Source: an uncultured Bacteroides sp. (GTDB lineage Bacteria > Bacteroidota > Bacteroidia > Bacteroidales > Bacteroidaceae). Taken from it: 51,551 nt of DNA. Positions within the stretch are counted from its first letter, which is position 1. Each line of letters starts with the position of its first letter. Below are positions 14,968-24,286 of the stretch, in pieces. Below the pieces are notes generated by a model, which saw only the letters and a list, made by a program, of their open reading frames with translations, searched no databases and had not been told where the DNA came from. The stretch covers positions 1 through 51,551 of the forward strand of contig CAAFTU010000056.1 of assembly GCA_900766005.1 (NCBI GenBank). The letters run 5' to 3'. The translations under genes and the position numbers were made by a program.

Positions 14968-17900
14968 ATGAAAAAAAGGAAAATTCTGATTTTCTTACTT
15001 ATGGGCGTCTTGTTCCCCTGTCTGACGTGGGCGCAGGATGCAAAAAGCAAGAAAGTCTCGCTCCGCATGAAGGAAGCTACAGTGAAGGAGTTTTTTGAAG
15101 CTTTGCATAAGCAGACAGGACTTAACTTTGTGTACAACAACGAACAGGTTAAGAGTTTGCCCAACATCACTGTGGAGGTCAAGAACGAATCGCTGACGCA
15201 GGTTCTTGACCGGATTTTCGAAGGCAGCCAGTTTGACTACAGCATCGACGATGAAACGATTACGCTGTTTCAGGCTAAGCAGAAGGAAGGCGAGATGAAG
15301 ACTGTGAAAGGTGTGGTAGTGGACCAGCTGGGCGAACCGCTGCCGGGTGTGAATGTCACTGTGAAGGAGGACAACACCATTGGCTGTACAACCAACGCTG
15401 AGGGTGGCTTCACGCTGAAGGTAAAAACATCCAATCATTTGGTTGTTTCTTTTATCGGAATGAAAACGCAGACGATCAAATTCAAGGGACAGCCGGATCT
15501 GCGCATCACGCTGGCTGAGGATGCTGAAGCCATTGAGGAAGTGGTGGTGAATGGGTATTATACCAAAAGCAAACAAAGCTTTACGGGTAATGCCATCAGT
15601 GTGACGCAGGACGACTTGGCCAAGGTGTCGAACACCAATCTGGTGAGCGCGCTGCAGGTATTCGACCCTTCGTTCAAGCTGCAGGAGGATATCTCGGCCG
15701 GTTCGAATCCGAATGCGGTGCCGAAGATGCGTATCCGCGGAGATTCAGGCTTCGGTTCTATCTCTGAGACAAACCTGAAAAATGACCCGAATCAGCCGAC
15801 GTTTATTCTGGACGGATATGAGGTGACTGCCGAAAAAATCTATGACTTGAACATGGACCGCGTGGCGAGCGTGACAATCCTGAAGGATGCATCGGCCACT
15901 GCCATTTACGGTTCGCGTGCTGCCAACGGTGTGGTTGTCATCACGACCAAAGCACCGGAACCGGGCCGCCTGCGCATCAATTATCAGTTTGACGGATTGG
16001 TTCAGACACCCGACTTGCGGGATTATAACCTGATGAATGCGGCCGAAAAGCTGGAAGCTGAACGTCTGGCGGGTGAGTATCTGTCGGACGACCCGTTCTC
16101 TCAGCAGCTACTCGAAAAGGATTATGCCCTGCGTCTGAGCAATGTGAAGAGAGGGGTCGATACCTACTGGCTTTCTCAGCCTATCCAGACCACCATGGGC
16201 CACAAGCACTCTCTGTATCTGGAAGGGGGCGACAAGAACATCCGTTACGGTGTTTCTGCCAACTACCAGAAGAATCCGGGTGTGATGAAAAAATCGTTCC
16301 GCGACCGCTATGGCATTGATGTGAACCTGCAATACAACTGGAAGGACAAGCTGCTTTTCAGAAACAACCTGTCGGTATCGCACGTCAAATCGCAGGAGTC
16401 GCCTTACGGCTCGTTCATGGAGTATGTGAATACGAATCCTTACTGGCCGATTCACGACGATAAAGGCAATCTGATCAAGGAATATGAGAAGTTTGTGAGA
16501 ACCACGTATGTGCTGCGGAACCCGCTGGTGGAAGCTCAGCTGAACAACCGCGACGAGACTCAGTATCTGGAAGTGACGGACAACTTTAACATCGAGTGGT
16601 ATATCACTGATTTCCTTCGTTTTAAAGGACAGGTTTCGTATACGCTGCGCAATGACCACCAGTATCGCTTTGTGGACCCGGCTTCCACCCGCTACAACAA
16701 CTCCAGCTACAACGAAGGAGAAGGGGTGCTGAAGAGAGGGGAAGCCTACAACTACGACCAGCGCAGCCATACGCTGGATGCCAATGCGTTGATGACCTAC
16801 AGCCAGAGTTTCGGCTCTCACTTCATCAACTCGGCCATCGGTGTGAATATCACAGAATCCAAGTATGCCAATGTGGGCTTCTCGGTCATCGGTTTCCCTT
16901 CGGGCAACATGGATTATGTATCTTTCGGTAAGGAGTTTATGAATCAGTCGCCCGATGGGGATGAAGGGCTGTCGCGCCTGTTCGGTTCTTTCATCAACTT
17001 CAACTATACGTACAACAATATCTACTTGTTCGACTTGTCGGGACGTCTGGACGGTTCTTCTTCTTTCGGAAAGGATTCGCACTTCGCTCCGTTCTGGTCG
17101 GTGGGTCTGGGATGGAACATCCACAACGAGAAGTGGTTCGGCATCAAGGATGTGATGAATCACCTGAAGGTTACAACCAATATGGGTGAAACCGGTAAGG
17201 CATCGTTCTCGCCCTACGAAGCGCAGAATATGTTCAATTATTATAAAGGTAAGTATTATGCCGGAGGATTGGGAGCCATTATTACGACTTATGGCAACGA
17301 TGAACTGAAATGGGAAAAGACCCGCTCGTGGGATATCAATCTGGAAACGGAATTCCTGAAAGGACTTATCTCTGCCCGCTTCAGCTATTACAACAAGCTG
17401 ACCAACAACCTGCTTTCCAATGTAACGCTTCCGCAATCAAGCGGTTTTGCTTACTACCGTGCCAACGTGGGTAAGATGGAGAACAGAGGATATGAACTGA
17501 ATCTGCGTGCGTTCCCCTACCGCTCTCAGGACCTCACGGTGTCGGTGTTTGCTACGATGGCGCACAACAAGAACGTGATTAAGGAGATTTCCAACTCGCT
17601 GAAAGCGCGCAATGAGCAGATCAACAAGGATCAGGACAACTACAAGCCCGACTACGGTCAGCGCTACGAAACGGCGAAGCCGCAGGTGGAATTCAAGGAG
17701 GGTGAATCGACTACAACCATCTATGCTGTGCGCTCACTGGGTATCAACCCGATGAACGGTAAGGAGGTGTATCTGGACCTGAACGGTAACCCCACCTACG
17801 TATGGAGCGCGGCCAACAAAGTGGCTTGCGGTGATACGGCACCCAGCTTGCAGGGTTCGTTTGGTCTGAATGCCGACTGGAAAGGTATTAACGTGAACAT

Positions 17901-18291
17901 GAGTTTCTTGTATGAATGTGGCGGTCAGCTGTATAACCAGACCCTGGTGGACCGTGTGGAAAATGCCAACCTGATTTACAATGCCGACCGCCGTGTGCTG
18001 TACGACCGCTGGAAAAAGCCGGGAGACATTGCTTTCTTCAAGGATATCCGCGACAACAGCCGCACAGAGCTGACTTCGCGCATGATTCAGGACAACAACA
18101 TCCTGCAGTTTAAGTCGCTGAGCATTTCCTACACCTTCCCTACTTCCCTGTCACGCAAGTGGGCGATGGAACGCCTGAAATTTACGTTCCTTATGGAGGA
18201 CTTGGCTTACTGGTCGTCTATCAAACGCGAAAGAGGTATTGACTATCCTTTCTCACACACGTTTAATTTCGGTGTACAAGTACAATTCTAA
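14968..18291 (+). CDS. SusC/RagA-type TonB-dependent transporter
   Basis: A 1107-residue outer-membrane transporter. Order: signal peptide (to about residue 22, WAQ|DAK), an STN signalling domain (about 28-108, MKEATVKEFFEALHKQTGLNFVYNNEQ), a CarboxypepD_reg-like domain (about 110-185, VKGVVVDQLGEPLPGVNVTV), a TonB-box-like stretch and plug (GNAISVTQDDL..., ILDGYEV, ILKDASATAIYGSRAANGVVVITTK, the SusC signature), then the beta-barrel ending in the aromatic FGVQVQF. The STN domain shows it is a signalling transporter working with the FecR and ECF proteins encoded upstream. The substrate cannot be told from sequence; no glycan-degrading enzyme is linked, so a peptide, cofactor or metal complex is as likely as a glycan. 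Confidence 0.96.
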   Translation: MKKRKILIFLLMGVLFPCLTWAQDAKSKKVSLRMKEATVKEFFEALHKQTGLNFVYNNEQVKSLPNITVEVKNESLTQVLDRIFEGSQFDYSIDDETITLFQAKQKEGEMKTVKGVVVDQLGEPLPGVNVTVKEDNTIGCTTNAEGGFTLKVKTSNHLVVSFIGMKTQTIKFKGQPDLRITLAEDAEAIEEVVVNGYYTKSKQSFTGNAISVTQDDLAKVSNTNLVSALQVFDPSFKLQEDISAGSNPNAVPKMRIRGDSGFGSISETNLKNDPNQPTFILDGYEVTAEKIYDLNMDRVASVTILKDASATAIYGSRAANGVVVITTKAPEPGRLRINYQFDGLVQTPDLRDYNLMNAAEKLEAERLAGEYLSDDPFSQQLLEKDYALRLSNVKRGVDTYWLSQPIQTTMGHKHSLYLEGGDKNIRYGVSANYQKNPGVMKKSFRDRYGIDVNLQYNWKDKLLFRNNLSVSHVKSQESPYGSFMEYVNTNPYWPIHDDKGNLIKEYEKFVRTTYVLRNPLVEAQLNNRDETQYLEVTDNFNIEWYITDFLRFKGQVSYTLRNDHQYRFVDPASTRYNNSSYNEGEGVLKRGEAYNYDQRSHTLDANALMTYSQSFGSHFINSAIGVNITESKYANVGFSVIGFPSGNMDYVSFGKEFMNQSPDGDEGLSRLFGSFINFNYTYNNIYLFDLSGRLDGSSSFGKDSHFAPFWSVGLGWNIHNEKWFGIKDVMNHLKVTTNMGETGKASFSPYEAQNMFNYYKGKYYAGGLGAIITTYGNDELKWEKTRSWDINLETEFLKGLISARFSYYNKLTNNLLSNVTLPQSSGFAYYRANVGKMENRGYELNLRAFPYRSQDLTVSVFATMAHNKNVIKEISNSLKARNEQINKDQDNYKPDYGQRYETAKPQVEFKEGESTTTIYAVRSLGINPMNGKEVYLDLNGNPTYVWSAANKVACGDTAPSLQGSFGLNADWKGINVNMSFLYECGGQLYNQTLVDRVENANLIYNADRRVLYDRWKKPGDIAFFKDIRDNSRTELTSRMIQDNNILQFKSLSISYTFPTSLSRKWAMERLKFTFLMEDLAYWSSIKRERGIDYPFSHTFNFGVQVQF

Positions 18292-18300
18292 CCACAAAAG

Positions 18301-19782
18301 ATGATGAAAATGAAAACAAGAAAAATAGCAAGTCTGCTGCTGGGCACCTGCCTGGCTTTCTCCACTACCAGCTGCAACGATTGGCTGGACGTGACTCCAC
18401 AGGCGCAAGTCAGCGGCGAAAAGATATTCAGTTCTCCGGCCGGATATGAATCGGTGCTGTATGGTATTTACATCTCCATGACCGAACCCAAGACGTACGG
18501 ACGCAACCTGACGTTCGGTCTGATGGATGTGCTATCGCAGTATTACACCACTTATACCAACAAGACGCATACGCTCTACGAGGCTTCGATGTATAATTAT
18601 GAGCATGGCGGCATCCGCGATCTGATAGACCAGATCTGGCTGTCGAACTACAACAGCATTGCCAACTGCAACATTCTGCTGGAAAATCTGGCTGGACGTG
18701 CTCCGGAATACTTTGACTACGATCACTACCGCTTGCTCAAGGGGGAAACACTGGCGCTCAGAGCGTATCTGCACTTCGACCTGCTCCGTGCCTTTGCGCT
18801 GAACTACAAGGAGTTTCCCGAAGCTATGGGTATCCCCTATGCGGAAAGCTTTCACCAGAAAATCCATCCGCAGCTGAAAATCAAAGAAGTGCTGGAAAAA
18901 TCGCTGGCCGACCTGACAGAAGCACGCCGCTTGCTGAAGGACATCGACCCGGTGTTTGACGACAGCTTCAAGGAGCCGATCTATCACTTTGCACAGTCGC
19001 TGGACAACAATGATATTTTTGCTTCTTACCGTGCCTACCGCATGAACTATTATGCCGTAACGGCGTTGATGGCCCGTATCTATCATTACATGGGCAACGA
19101 TGCAGAGGCGGTGAAATATGCTGAAGAGGTGATCCAAGCAGCCGATAAGGGCTACTTCCAGTTTACCAAAGAGAGCGATTTGTCGGCCGAACTGCAGAAC
19201 CGCGATATTATCATGCAGAACGAGCTGATCTTTGCACTCGACGGACTGGATGTGCAGCAGACGTTCTATGCCTGTGATGCCAAGAACACCGACAGTTTCC
19301 CGCTGCTCGATGCACAGGAACTCTATCCGGATGCAGACGACTTCCGCCATTACATCATCGGTGAAAGCAGCAACAACGGCAAGGTGATCAGCTATAAATA
19401 CATGAAGACCAACAGCAACAGTTCGTCGAACGCCGGAAAGATTCCGATGATCCGCCTCACAGAGATGTACTTCATTGCAGCTGCTTCCAGCTTCCAGACC
19501 GACAAGGAAAAGGCGGTGAATTACCTGAAGCACGTACGCAAGATGAGAGGAGCTGCCCAGACGGTGAATGCCGATTCTTACGAAGCGTTCCTCAAAGACC
19601 TCACGACGGAAGTGCGCCGCGAGTTTGTGGGCGAAGGTCAGCTGTTCTACTGGTATAAAAACCACAACCTCCCGGTTCTGCGCAAAGGTTCGGAACTGAT
19701 GCTTACTCCCAAACAGGAATGTTTGCCGATGAGTGCAAACGAAGTGGAATTCGGTAACCGGGTAGAAGATTATCTAAAATAG
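18301..19782 (+). CDS. SusD/RagB-family surface lipoprotein
   Basis: A 493-residue lipoprotein, the lid and substrate-binding partner of the SusC channel. Signal peptide with lipobox STTSC (Cys about residue 25) followed by NDWLDVTPQAQV, the usual SusD opening; TPR-like helices (LLKGETLALRAYLHFDLLRAFAL, YYAVTALMARIYHYMGND) and the C-terminal RagB segment 'IPMIRLTEMYFIAAASS' and 'EVRREFVGEGQLFYWYKNHN' are all present. The gene begins 9 nt after susC and is translated in one operon with it. Confidence 0.96.
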   Translation: MMKMKTRKIASLLLGTCLAFSTTSCNDWLDVTPQAQVSGEKIFSSPAGYESVLYGIYISMTEPKTYGRNLTFGLMDVLSQYYTTYTNKTHTLYEASMYNYEHGGIRDLIDQIWLSNYNSIANCNILLENLAGRAPEYFDYDHYRLLKGETLALRAYLHFDLLRAFALNYKEFPEAMGIPYAESFHQKIHPQLKIKEVLEKSLADLTEARRLLKDIDPVFDDSFKEPIYHFAQSLDNNDIFASYRAYRMNYYAVTALMARIYHYMGNDAEAVKYAEEVIQAADKGYFQFTKESDLSAELQNRDIIMQNELIFALDGLDVQQTFYACDAKNTDSFPLLDAQELYPDADDFRHYIIGESSNNGKVISYKYMKTNSNSSSNAGKIPMIRLTEMYFIAAASSFQTDKEKAVNYLKHVRKMRGAAQTVNADSYEAFLKDLTTEVRREFVGEGQLFYWYKNHNLPVLRKGSELMLTPKQECLPMSANEVEFGNRVEDYLK

Positions 19783-19791
19783 TAAGACGTT

Positions 19792-20502
19792 ATGAAAAGA
19801 AGCAAAACTATATTCTTTATTACTTTATTTTTCATGGGAGTGATGGCAGGTTGCTCCTCGGATGATTTCAACGGCTACCAGGCCGACAGTTTCATTCATT
19901 TCAACAAGAGTATGAAAGACAGCACGACGTTTTCCTTTGCCTACGACGAGGCGCTGAAGGAAGGAGACGTGGACATCAAGCTGAACATCATCTCCGAACT
20001 GCAGGGAAGAGACCGCCAGTTTGCGGTGCGCTTTCTCCCGAACGAAAGTACGGCTCAGGAGGGACGCGACTTTACGGTGAACACGGAGCAGCTGGTGGTA
20101 AAGGCCAACGACAGCATCGGTGTGCTGAAAGTGCATGTGATGAAGGATGAATCTCTGAAGGGAAAGAGCGTACATGCTGTCTTCGAAATCGTGGAAAACG
20201 AAGAGTTCAAGCCGGGAGTGATGCAGAACCGGAAAGCCAAACTGGTGATTACCGACAAGCTCACCCAACCGGAATGGTGGGATGCCTGGCATATCAAAGA
20301 TGGTCTGGGAGTGTACAGTGAAAAGAAGTTCCGCCTGTTTATCCAGGTGACCGGTCAGAAAGACCTCACGCTGAAAGAAGACGGAGGCGAGATGGAGTAC
20401 TATGACATGCGTGTCTATGTGACGCAGTTCAAATACTGGCTGATCGAGCATCCGCAGGTGGAAGAGAACGGAGAACAAATGAATGTACCTATCATCGGAT
20501 AA
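19792..20502 (+). CDS. DUF4843 lipoprotein
   Basis: A 236-residue lipoprotein: signal peptide with lipobox MAGC (Cys about 21) then SSDDFNGYQADSFIHFNKS. The body fits DUF4843, a domain found only in SusC/SusD-type loci of Bacteroidetes and believed to be a surface ligand-binding accessory protein: 'IKLNIISELQGRDRQFAVRF..STAQEGRDFTV' is the calx-beta-like repeat and 'WWDAWHIKDGLGVYSEKKFRLFIQVTG' the C-terminal half. It sits 9 nt after the SusD gene. Its ligand is unknown. Confidence 0.88.
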   Translation: MKRSKTIFFITLFFMGVMAGCSSDDFNGYQADSFIHFNKSMKDSTTFSFAYDEALKEGDVDIKLNIISELQGRDRQFAVRFLPNESTAQEGRDFTVNTEQLVVKANDSIGVLKVHVMKDESLKGKSVHAVFEIVENEEFKPGVMQNRKAKLVITDKLTQPEWWDAWHIKDGLGVYSEKKFRLFIQVTGQKDLTLKEDGGEMEYYDMRVYVTQFKYWLIEHPQVEENGEQMNVPIIG

Positions 20503-20520
20503 TTATAAAATCATTGGATT

Positions 20521-22002
20521 ATGAATAATATCATCAAAACTATGTGTTTTTTGCTTCTGGCTATCGGATGGACCGGTTGCTATGAGGACAAAGGAAACTA
20601 TGACTATGCTATGATGAGCAAGCCGGTTGTGAAAGGCATACCGGAAAAATGCACCGCATACGTGAATTCGCGCCTGCACATTCCCGTAACTGTGGAATGG
20701 CCCAACGGCGAACTGAAGAATATTTCGTACGAATGGCGGGTGGAAGGGAAAACCATCTCGACTGAAAAGGATCTGGATATCGTAGTCAACCTGGATGTAA
20801 AACCGCGCCAGTATGCTGACTTCTCTATCATCAACAATGAAACGGGAGTGCGCGAAATGACGCTGTTTACCATCGATGTGACTACCGAGTTTTCTTCCGG
20901 ATGGATTGCCATCAGCCAGGAAAGTGATTGCTCGGAGATGTCGTTTATCCGCGAGGGCGACAACAAGCTCTACAAGAATATCTACGAGACGGCCAACGGC
21001 GAGAAATTGCCCAAGGGCGTGGTGCAGGTGAAAGAGCACTGGATTCCTTACGGTGACCTGACGGGAGAAATTTTCGTGGGAATTCCGACGGGTCCCAACT
21101 ATTCGCTCGACTTGGACGGCAGCAGCCTGAAACGGGTGGTGTACAACAAAGACGAGTTCTTAGGCAATGTGCCCGAAGATTTTGCTCCGGTCAACATGGA
21201 CTGTGTGACCAACTGGGACTATATCTTCAGCAACGGCAAACTGTTTACCCGCTATGTGGAGCGCACTCACGATGCTCAATACCATGAAGGCAAGTTTGTG
21301 CCTGTAGCCGTGCCGGGCAACTACGAGCTTAGTCCGATTACCCTGCGAGGCAACATCGTTTCTTCTACGGACATCATCGCTTTTGACCTGAAGACAAAGA
21401 GCTATCAGCTGCTCCGCAACGGTTCGCTGAAAAACTTCAATTATGAAGACGACCCCAACAAGCGCTTTAACCCGTCGAACATGAACAAGACCTTGATTAG
21501 CGGTGGCGCCACCAGCACGAATGCTCCGGTGGACAAGTTCATCACTTTCCTGAAGGGAGACGACCAGAAGTATTATGTGCACTGTTTTACTTTCACCGGC
21601 TGGGGGATGAAAAGCTATTCCTCCGATTCGGAAAAGGTATTCCCGGATGCATCGCTTGTAAAGGAAGATTCTCAGTGGGCCGTATGCAAGAACCGTCCGT
21701 ATGTGTATTTCTCTTCGGACAATGACTTGTATGCCTACAACACCACAGGCAATACCGTGAAGAAACTGGAAGGCTGTCGGTTTGACAAACCGATCAAGGC
21801 CATTGCACTCAATCCACTCGACTTCGAGCAGCTGGCCGTGGCGGTGGAAAACAGCAGCGATGCTTCCAAATGCGACTTCATGCTCTTGGATGTTTCCTAT
21901 GTGGGTGATGGCAAAATCATCGAAGGAAGCCGGCAGGAAGCTGCTTTGGGCAATGTGTCGAAGCTATACTACAAGATTGGTAATCAATGGAACGTTTTTT
22001 AA
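20521..22002 (+). CDS. PKD-like family lipoprotein
   Basis: A 493-residue lipoprotein with lipobox TGCY (Cys about 20) and the 'YEDKGNYDY' opening typical of the PKD-like family lipoproteins that follow DUF4843 genes in Bacteroidetes uptake loci. An N-terminal Ig/PKD-type region (about 35-125, with SYEWRVEGKTISTEKDL) precedes a long beta-rich domain with propeller-like repeats (VGIPTGPNYSLDLDGSSLKRV, 'YVYFSSDNDLYAYNTTGNTVKKLEG'). It is probably surface-exposed and helps bind the substrate. It is cotranscribed: 18 nt after the previous gene. Confidence 0.87.
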   Translation: MNNIIKTMCFLLLAIGWTGCYEDKGNYDYAMMSKPVVKGIPEKCTAYVNSRLHIPVTVEWPNGELKNISYEWRVEGKTISTEKDLDIVVNLDVKPRQYADFSIINNETGVREMTLFTIDVTTEFSSGWIAISQESDCSEMSFIREGDNKLYKNIYETANGEKLPKGVVQVKEHWIPYGDLTGEIFVGIPTGPNYSLDLDGSSLKRVVYNKDEFLGNVPEDFAPVNMDCVTNWDYIFSNGKLFTRYVERTHDAQYHEGKFVPVAVPGNYELSPITLRGNIVSSTDIIAFDLKTKSYQLLRNGSLKNFNYEDDPNKRFNPSNMNKTLISGGATSTNAPVDKFITFLKGDDQKYYVHCFTFTGWGMKSYSSDSEKVFPDASLVKEDSQWAVCKNRPYVYFSSDNDLYAYNTTGNTVKKLEGCRFDKPIKAIALNPLDFEQLAVAVENSSDASKCDFMLLDVSYVGDGKIIEGSRQEAALGNVSKLYYKIGNQWNVF

Positions 22003-22021
22003 TCTAAAAAACATCTGAAAT

Positions 22022-24184
22022 ATGAATTTGAAATATGTAGCATTGTCTTGCCTCCTGACCGCTGTGTCAGGGGGCATGAATGTCCAGTCTGAAGAAGGAT
22101 ATCGGGTAAAGATACAACTGAAGAAGCCGGCCGACGGGATGCTCATGGTGAGCGAGCGGGTGCCCAACTCTACTATGTGGTTTACGGATACGCTGCAGCT
22201 GAAAAAGGGCAAAACGGTTCACACAGGAAAGGTGCAGGACCCCTGTCTGGTGACTTATGCGCTCCGCTCGGAAAATGAAGATTTCCTGGGTTCGTTCAGT
22301 ATTTTCCTCGACAACTCACCCCGCATCGAGATGAAGGGCGACAACCTGCGTTCGCTCCGGGTGACGGGCTCGCCGGCTCATGCCGAATATGAACGCATCG
22401 AGAAAGAAGGCAGAGAGCTGTTTGCCAATTACGGCACGCTTCGCTATAAGTATGGAAAAGCGTTCGGCAACAAAGCGCTGAGGGATTCGCTGGAACCGCA
22501 CTACAAACAGGCATACGAACGCATCTATGACTACATTTTGGGCTTGCCGGGCTATGCCGAAAGCAAAGTGGCTGCCTATTATGTATACGATTATTTCATC
22601 AATGATGCTTCGAAGCTGGAAGAAGCACTGTCGAAATTCTCTCCGTCACTGGACAGTAACATCTATATCAAGAGCTGCAAGGAAGAACTGGCCCGCAAGA
22701 AGAAAATCGCTGTAGGCAGACAGGCGTTCGACTTCTGCCTGTCCGACTTGGAGGGTAAGCAGTACCGGCTGTCGGATTATAAGGGAAAGTATGTGTTGAT
22801 TGAATTCAGCGCTTCCTGGTGCGGATGGTGCAAGAAGGAGATTCCGTTCCTGAAGAAGGTGTATGAAGCCCACAAGGACAATGACAACTTCCGCATGTTT
22901 ACCATCAATCTGGACGACAAGCGGGAGAAATGGGAGAAGGATGTCAAAGAGCAGGGTCTCCCCTGGCCGGTCATTTCCGACCTGAAAGCTTTTAAATCGG
23001 AGGTAACGTCAGCCTACAACGTGCACGGCATTCCGATGATTTTCCTCATCTCGCCCGACGGCCGCATTGTGGCCAACAACCTGCGCGGTGAAAAGATGAT
23101 TCAGACGGTGGACAGACTGCTGACTGAGATGAATACGTTTCCTTTTACCATCAAGGGAGAGGTAGACCAATTCAACGGCGGATGCGCTTACCTGTATACG
23201 CTGCCGCCCGAAAACAAACTGCTGGACAGCTGTCTGGTGCAGAACAACCGGTTCACGCTCAACGGCCGGCTGGAGAAAAACCAGCGAGGCCTGCTGTTTG
23301 TGCAGGGTGCCGACAAGCTGAGTGCTGCCATCAACGAAGTGTATGTGCAGCGCGGCACAATCGGTGTTTCGCTGGTGCGTGAAGGCAGAAAGCACCGGGC
23401 TACGTATACCGACGCTCCCCTGCAAGCCGAATGGGAGGCGCTGATGAAAGCGTTTAAGGAGACGGAGGAATATAAAAAGTACGCGCGCATCAACGATGAA
23501 GTGCAGCAGGAGTTCTTGAAGAAGAACAGTGCTTCGCCCAAGCTGAAAGCCAAGCAGCAGGCTGCTCTGTTTGAAGCCATCCAGGTGATTGCAGCCAAAG
23601 AGAACTACCGCAAGAAGGAAGTGCTTACTTCGCTTATCTACGATTACTGCGGCCTGCTCACCACGCAGCAGCTCGAACTGCTCTGCGCGAGCCTGGATGC
23701 TTCTTTGCACGAGTCCTACTACCTGACAAAAGTGCGCAAACACATTGCACAGGAGAATCTGCTGGCCAACGGTCAGCTGGCCAAGGATTTTACAGCACAG
23801 GACCTGTCGGGCAAGTCGGTTTCGCTGTCCGATTTTAAAGGAAAGTATGTGTTTCTGGAATTCAGCGCATCTTGGTGCAGCTGGTGTAAAAAGGAGATTC
23901 CCTACATCCGCAAGGCCATCGAGGCTCTGAAGGACAAGAACATCGTGTTCATCACGCTGATGATGGACGACAAGCGGGAACGCTGGGAACAAGACGTGAA
24001 GAAACAAAATATAACCTGGCTAAATCTCTCTGATCTGAAAGGGATGCGTCATAGTCCGATTGCCAAAGACTATAACGTATCGGGTATTCCGGCATCGTTC
24101 GTGATTAATCCGGACGGGGTCATCATCGACCGCGACCTCCGGGGCGACCGAATCTTGCAACAGCTGAAGGAATACGTAAAATAA
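22022..24184 (+). CDS. Secreted protein with two TlpA-type thioredoxin domains
   Basis: A 720-residue periplasmic (or surface) protein. Signal peptide to about residue 20; a DUF4369-like beta domain (about 25-120, KIQLKKPADGMLMVSERVPNSTMWFTDTLQL); a helical region; a first AhpC/TlpA thioredoxin domain with active site C267GWC in FSASWCGWCKKEIPFL; a second DUF4369-like and helical block; and a second thioredoxin domain with C619SWC in FSASWCSWCKKEIPYI. The two halves are clear internal duplications. TlpA-type enzymes reduce disulfides or cytochrome c cysteines. Here two copies in one chain and linkage to SusC/SusD suggest reduction of cysteine-containing substrates taken up by the locus, which is inference. 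Last gene of the operon, followed by a terminator. Confidence 0.92.
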   Translation: MNLKYVALSCLLTAVSGGMNVQSEEGYRVKIQLKKPADGMLMVSERVPNSTMWFTDTLQLKKGKTVHTGKVQDPCLVTYALRSENEDFLGSFSIFLDNSPRIEMKGDNLRSLRVTGSPAHAEYERIEKEGRELFANYGTLRYKYGKAFGNKALRDSLEPHYKQAYERIYDYILGLPGYAESKVAAYYVYDYFINDASKLEEALSKFSPSLDSNIYIKSCKEELARKKKIAVGRQAFDFCLSDLEGKQYRLSDYKGKYVLIEFSASWCGWCKKEIPFLKKVYEAHKDNDNFRMFTINLDDKREKWEKDVKEQGLPWPVISDLKAFKSEVTSAYNVHGIPMIFLISPDGRIVANNLRGEKMIQTVDRLLTEMNTFPFTIKGEVDQFNGGCAYLYTLPPENKLLDSCLVQNNRFTLNGRLEKNQRGLLFVQGADKLSAAINEVYVQRGTIGVSLVREGRKHRATYTDAPLQAEWEALMKAFKETEEYKKYARINDEVQQEFLKKNSASPKLKAKQQAALFEAIQVIAAKENYRKKEVLTSLIYDYCGLLTTQQLELLCASLDASLHESYYLTKVRKHIAQENLLANGQLAKDFTAQDLSGKSVSLSDFKGKYVFLEFSASWCSWCKKEIPYIRKAIEALKDKNIVFITLMMDDKRERWEQDVKKQNITWLNLSDLKGMRHSPIAKDYNVSGIPASFVINPDGVIIDRDLRGDRILQQLKEYVK

Positions 24185-24208
24185 AAACCTTTCTTTTTTT
24201 TCGTTCGT

Positions 24209-24256
24209 AAAGGTTGTGTACAAAGGGAAATCTCCCGGCGTACACAACCTTTTTTC
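24209..24256 (+). terminator. Terminator of the SusC/SusD operon
   Basis: A 12-bp stem AAGGTTGTGTAC / GTACACAACCTT (24210-24221 with 24240-24251) is followed by a T run. It closes the plus-strand operon and, being symmetrical, may also serve the converging tamL-like gene. Confidence 0.85.
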
Positions 24257-24286
24257 GTAGAGGCAGCACAGACTGAAAGGGCACGG

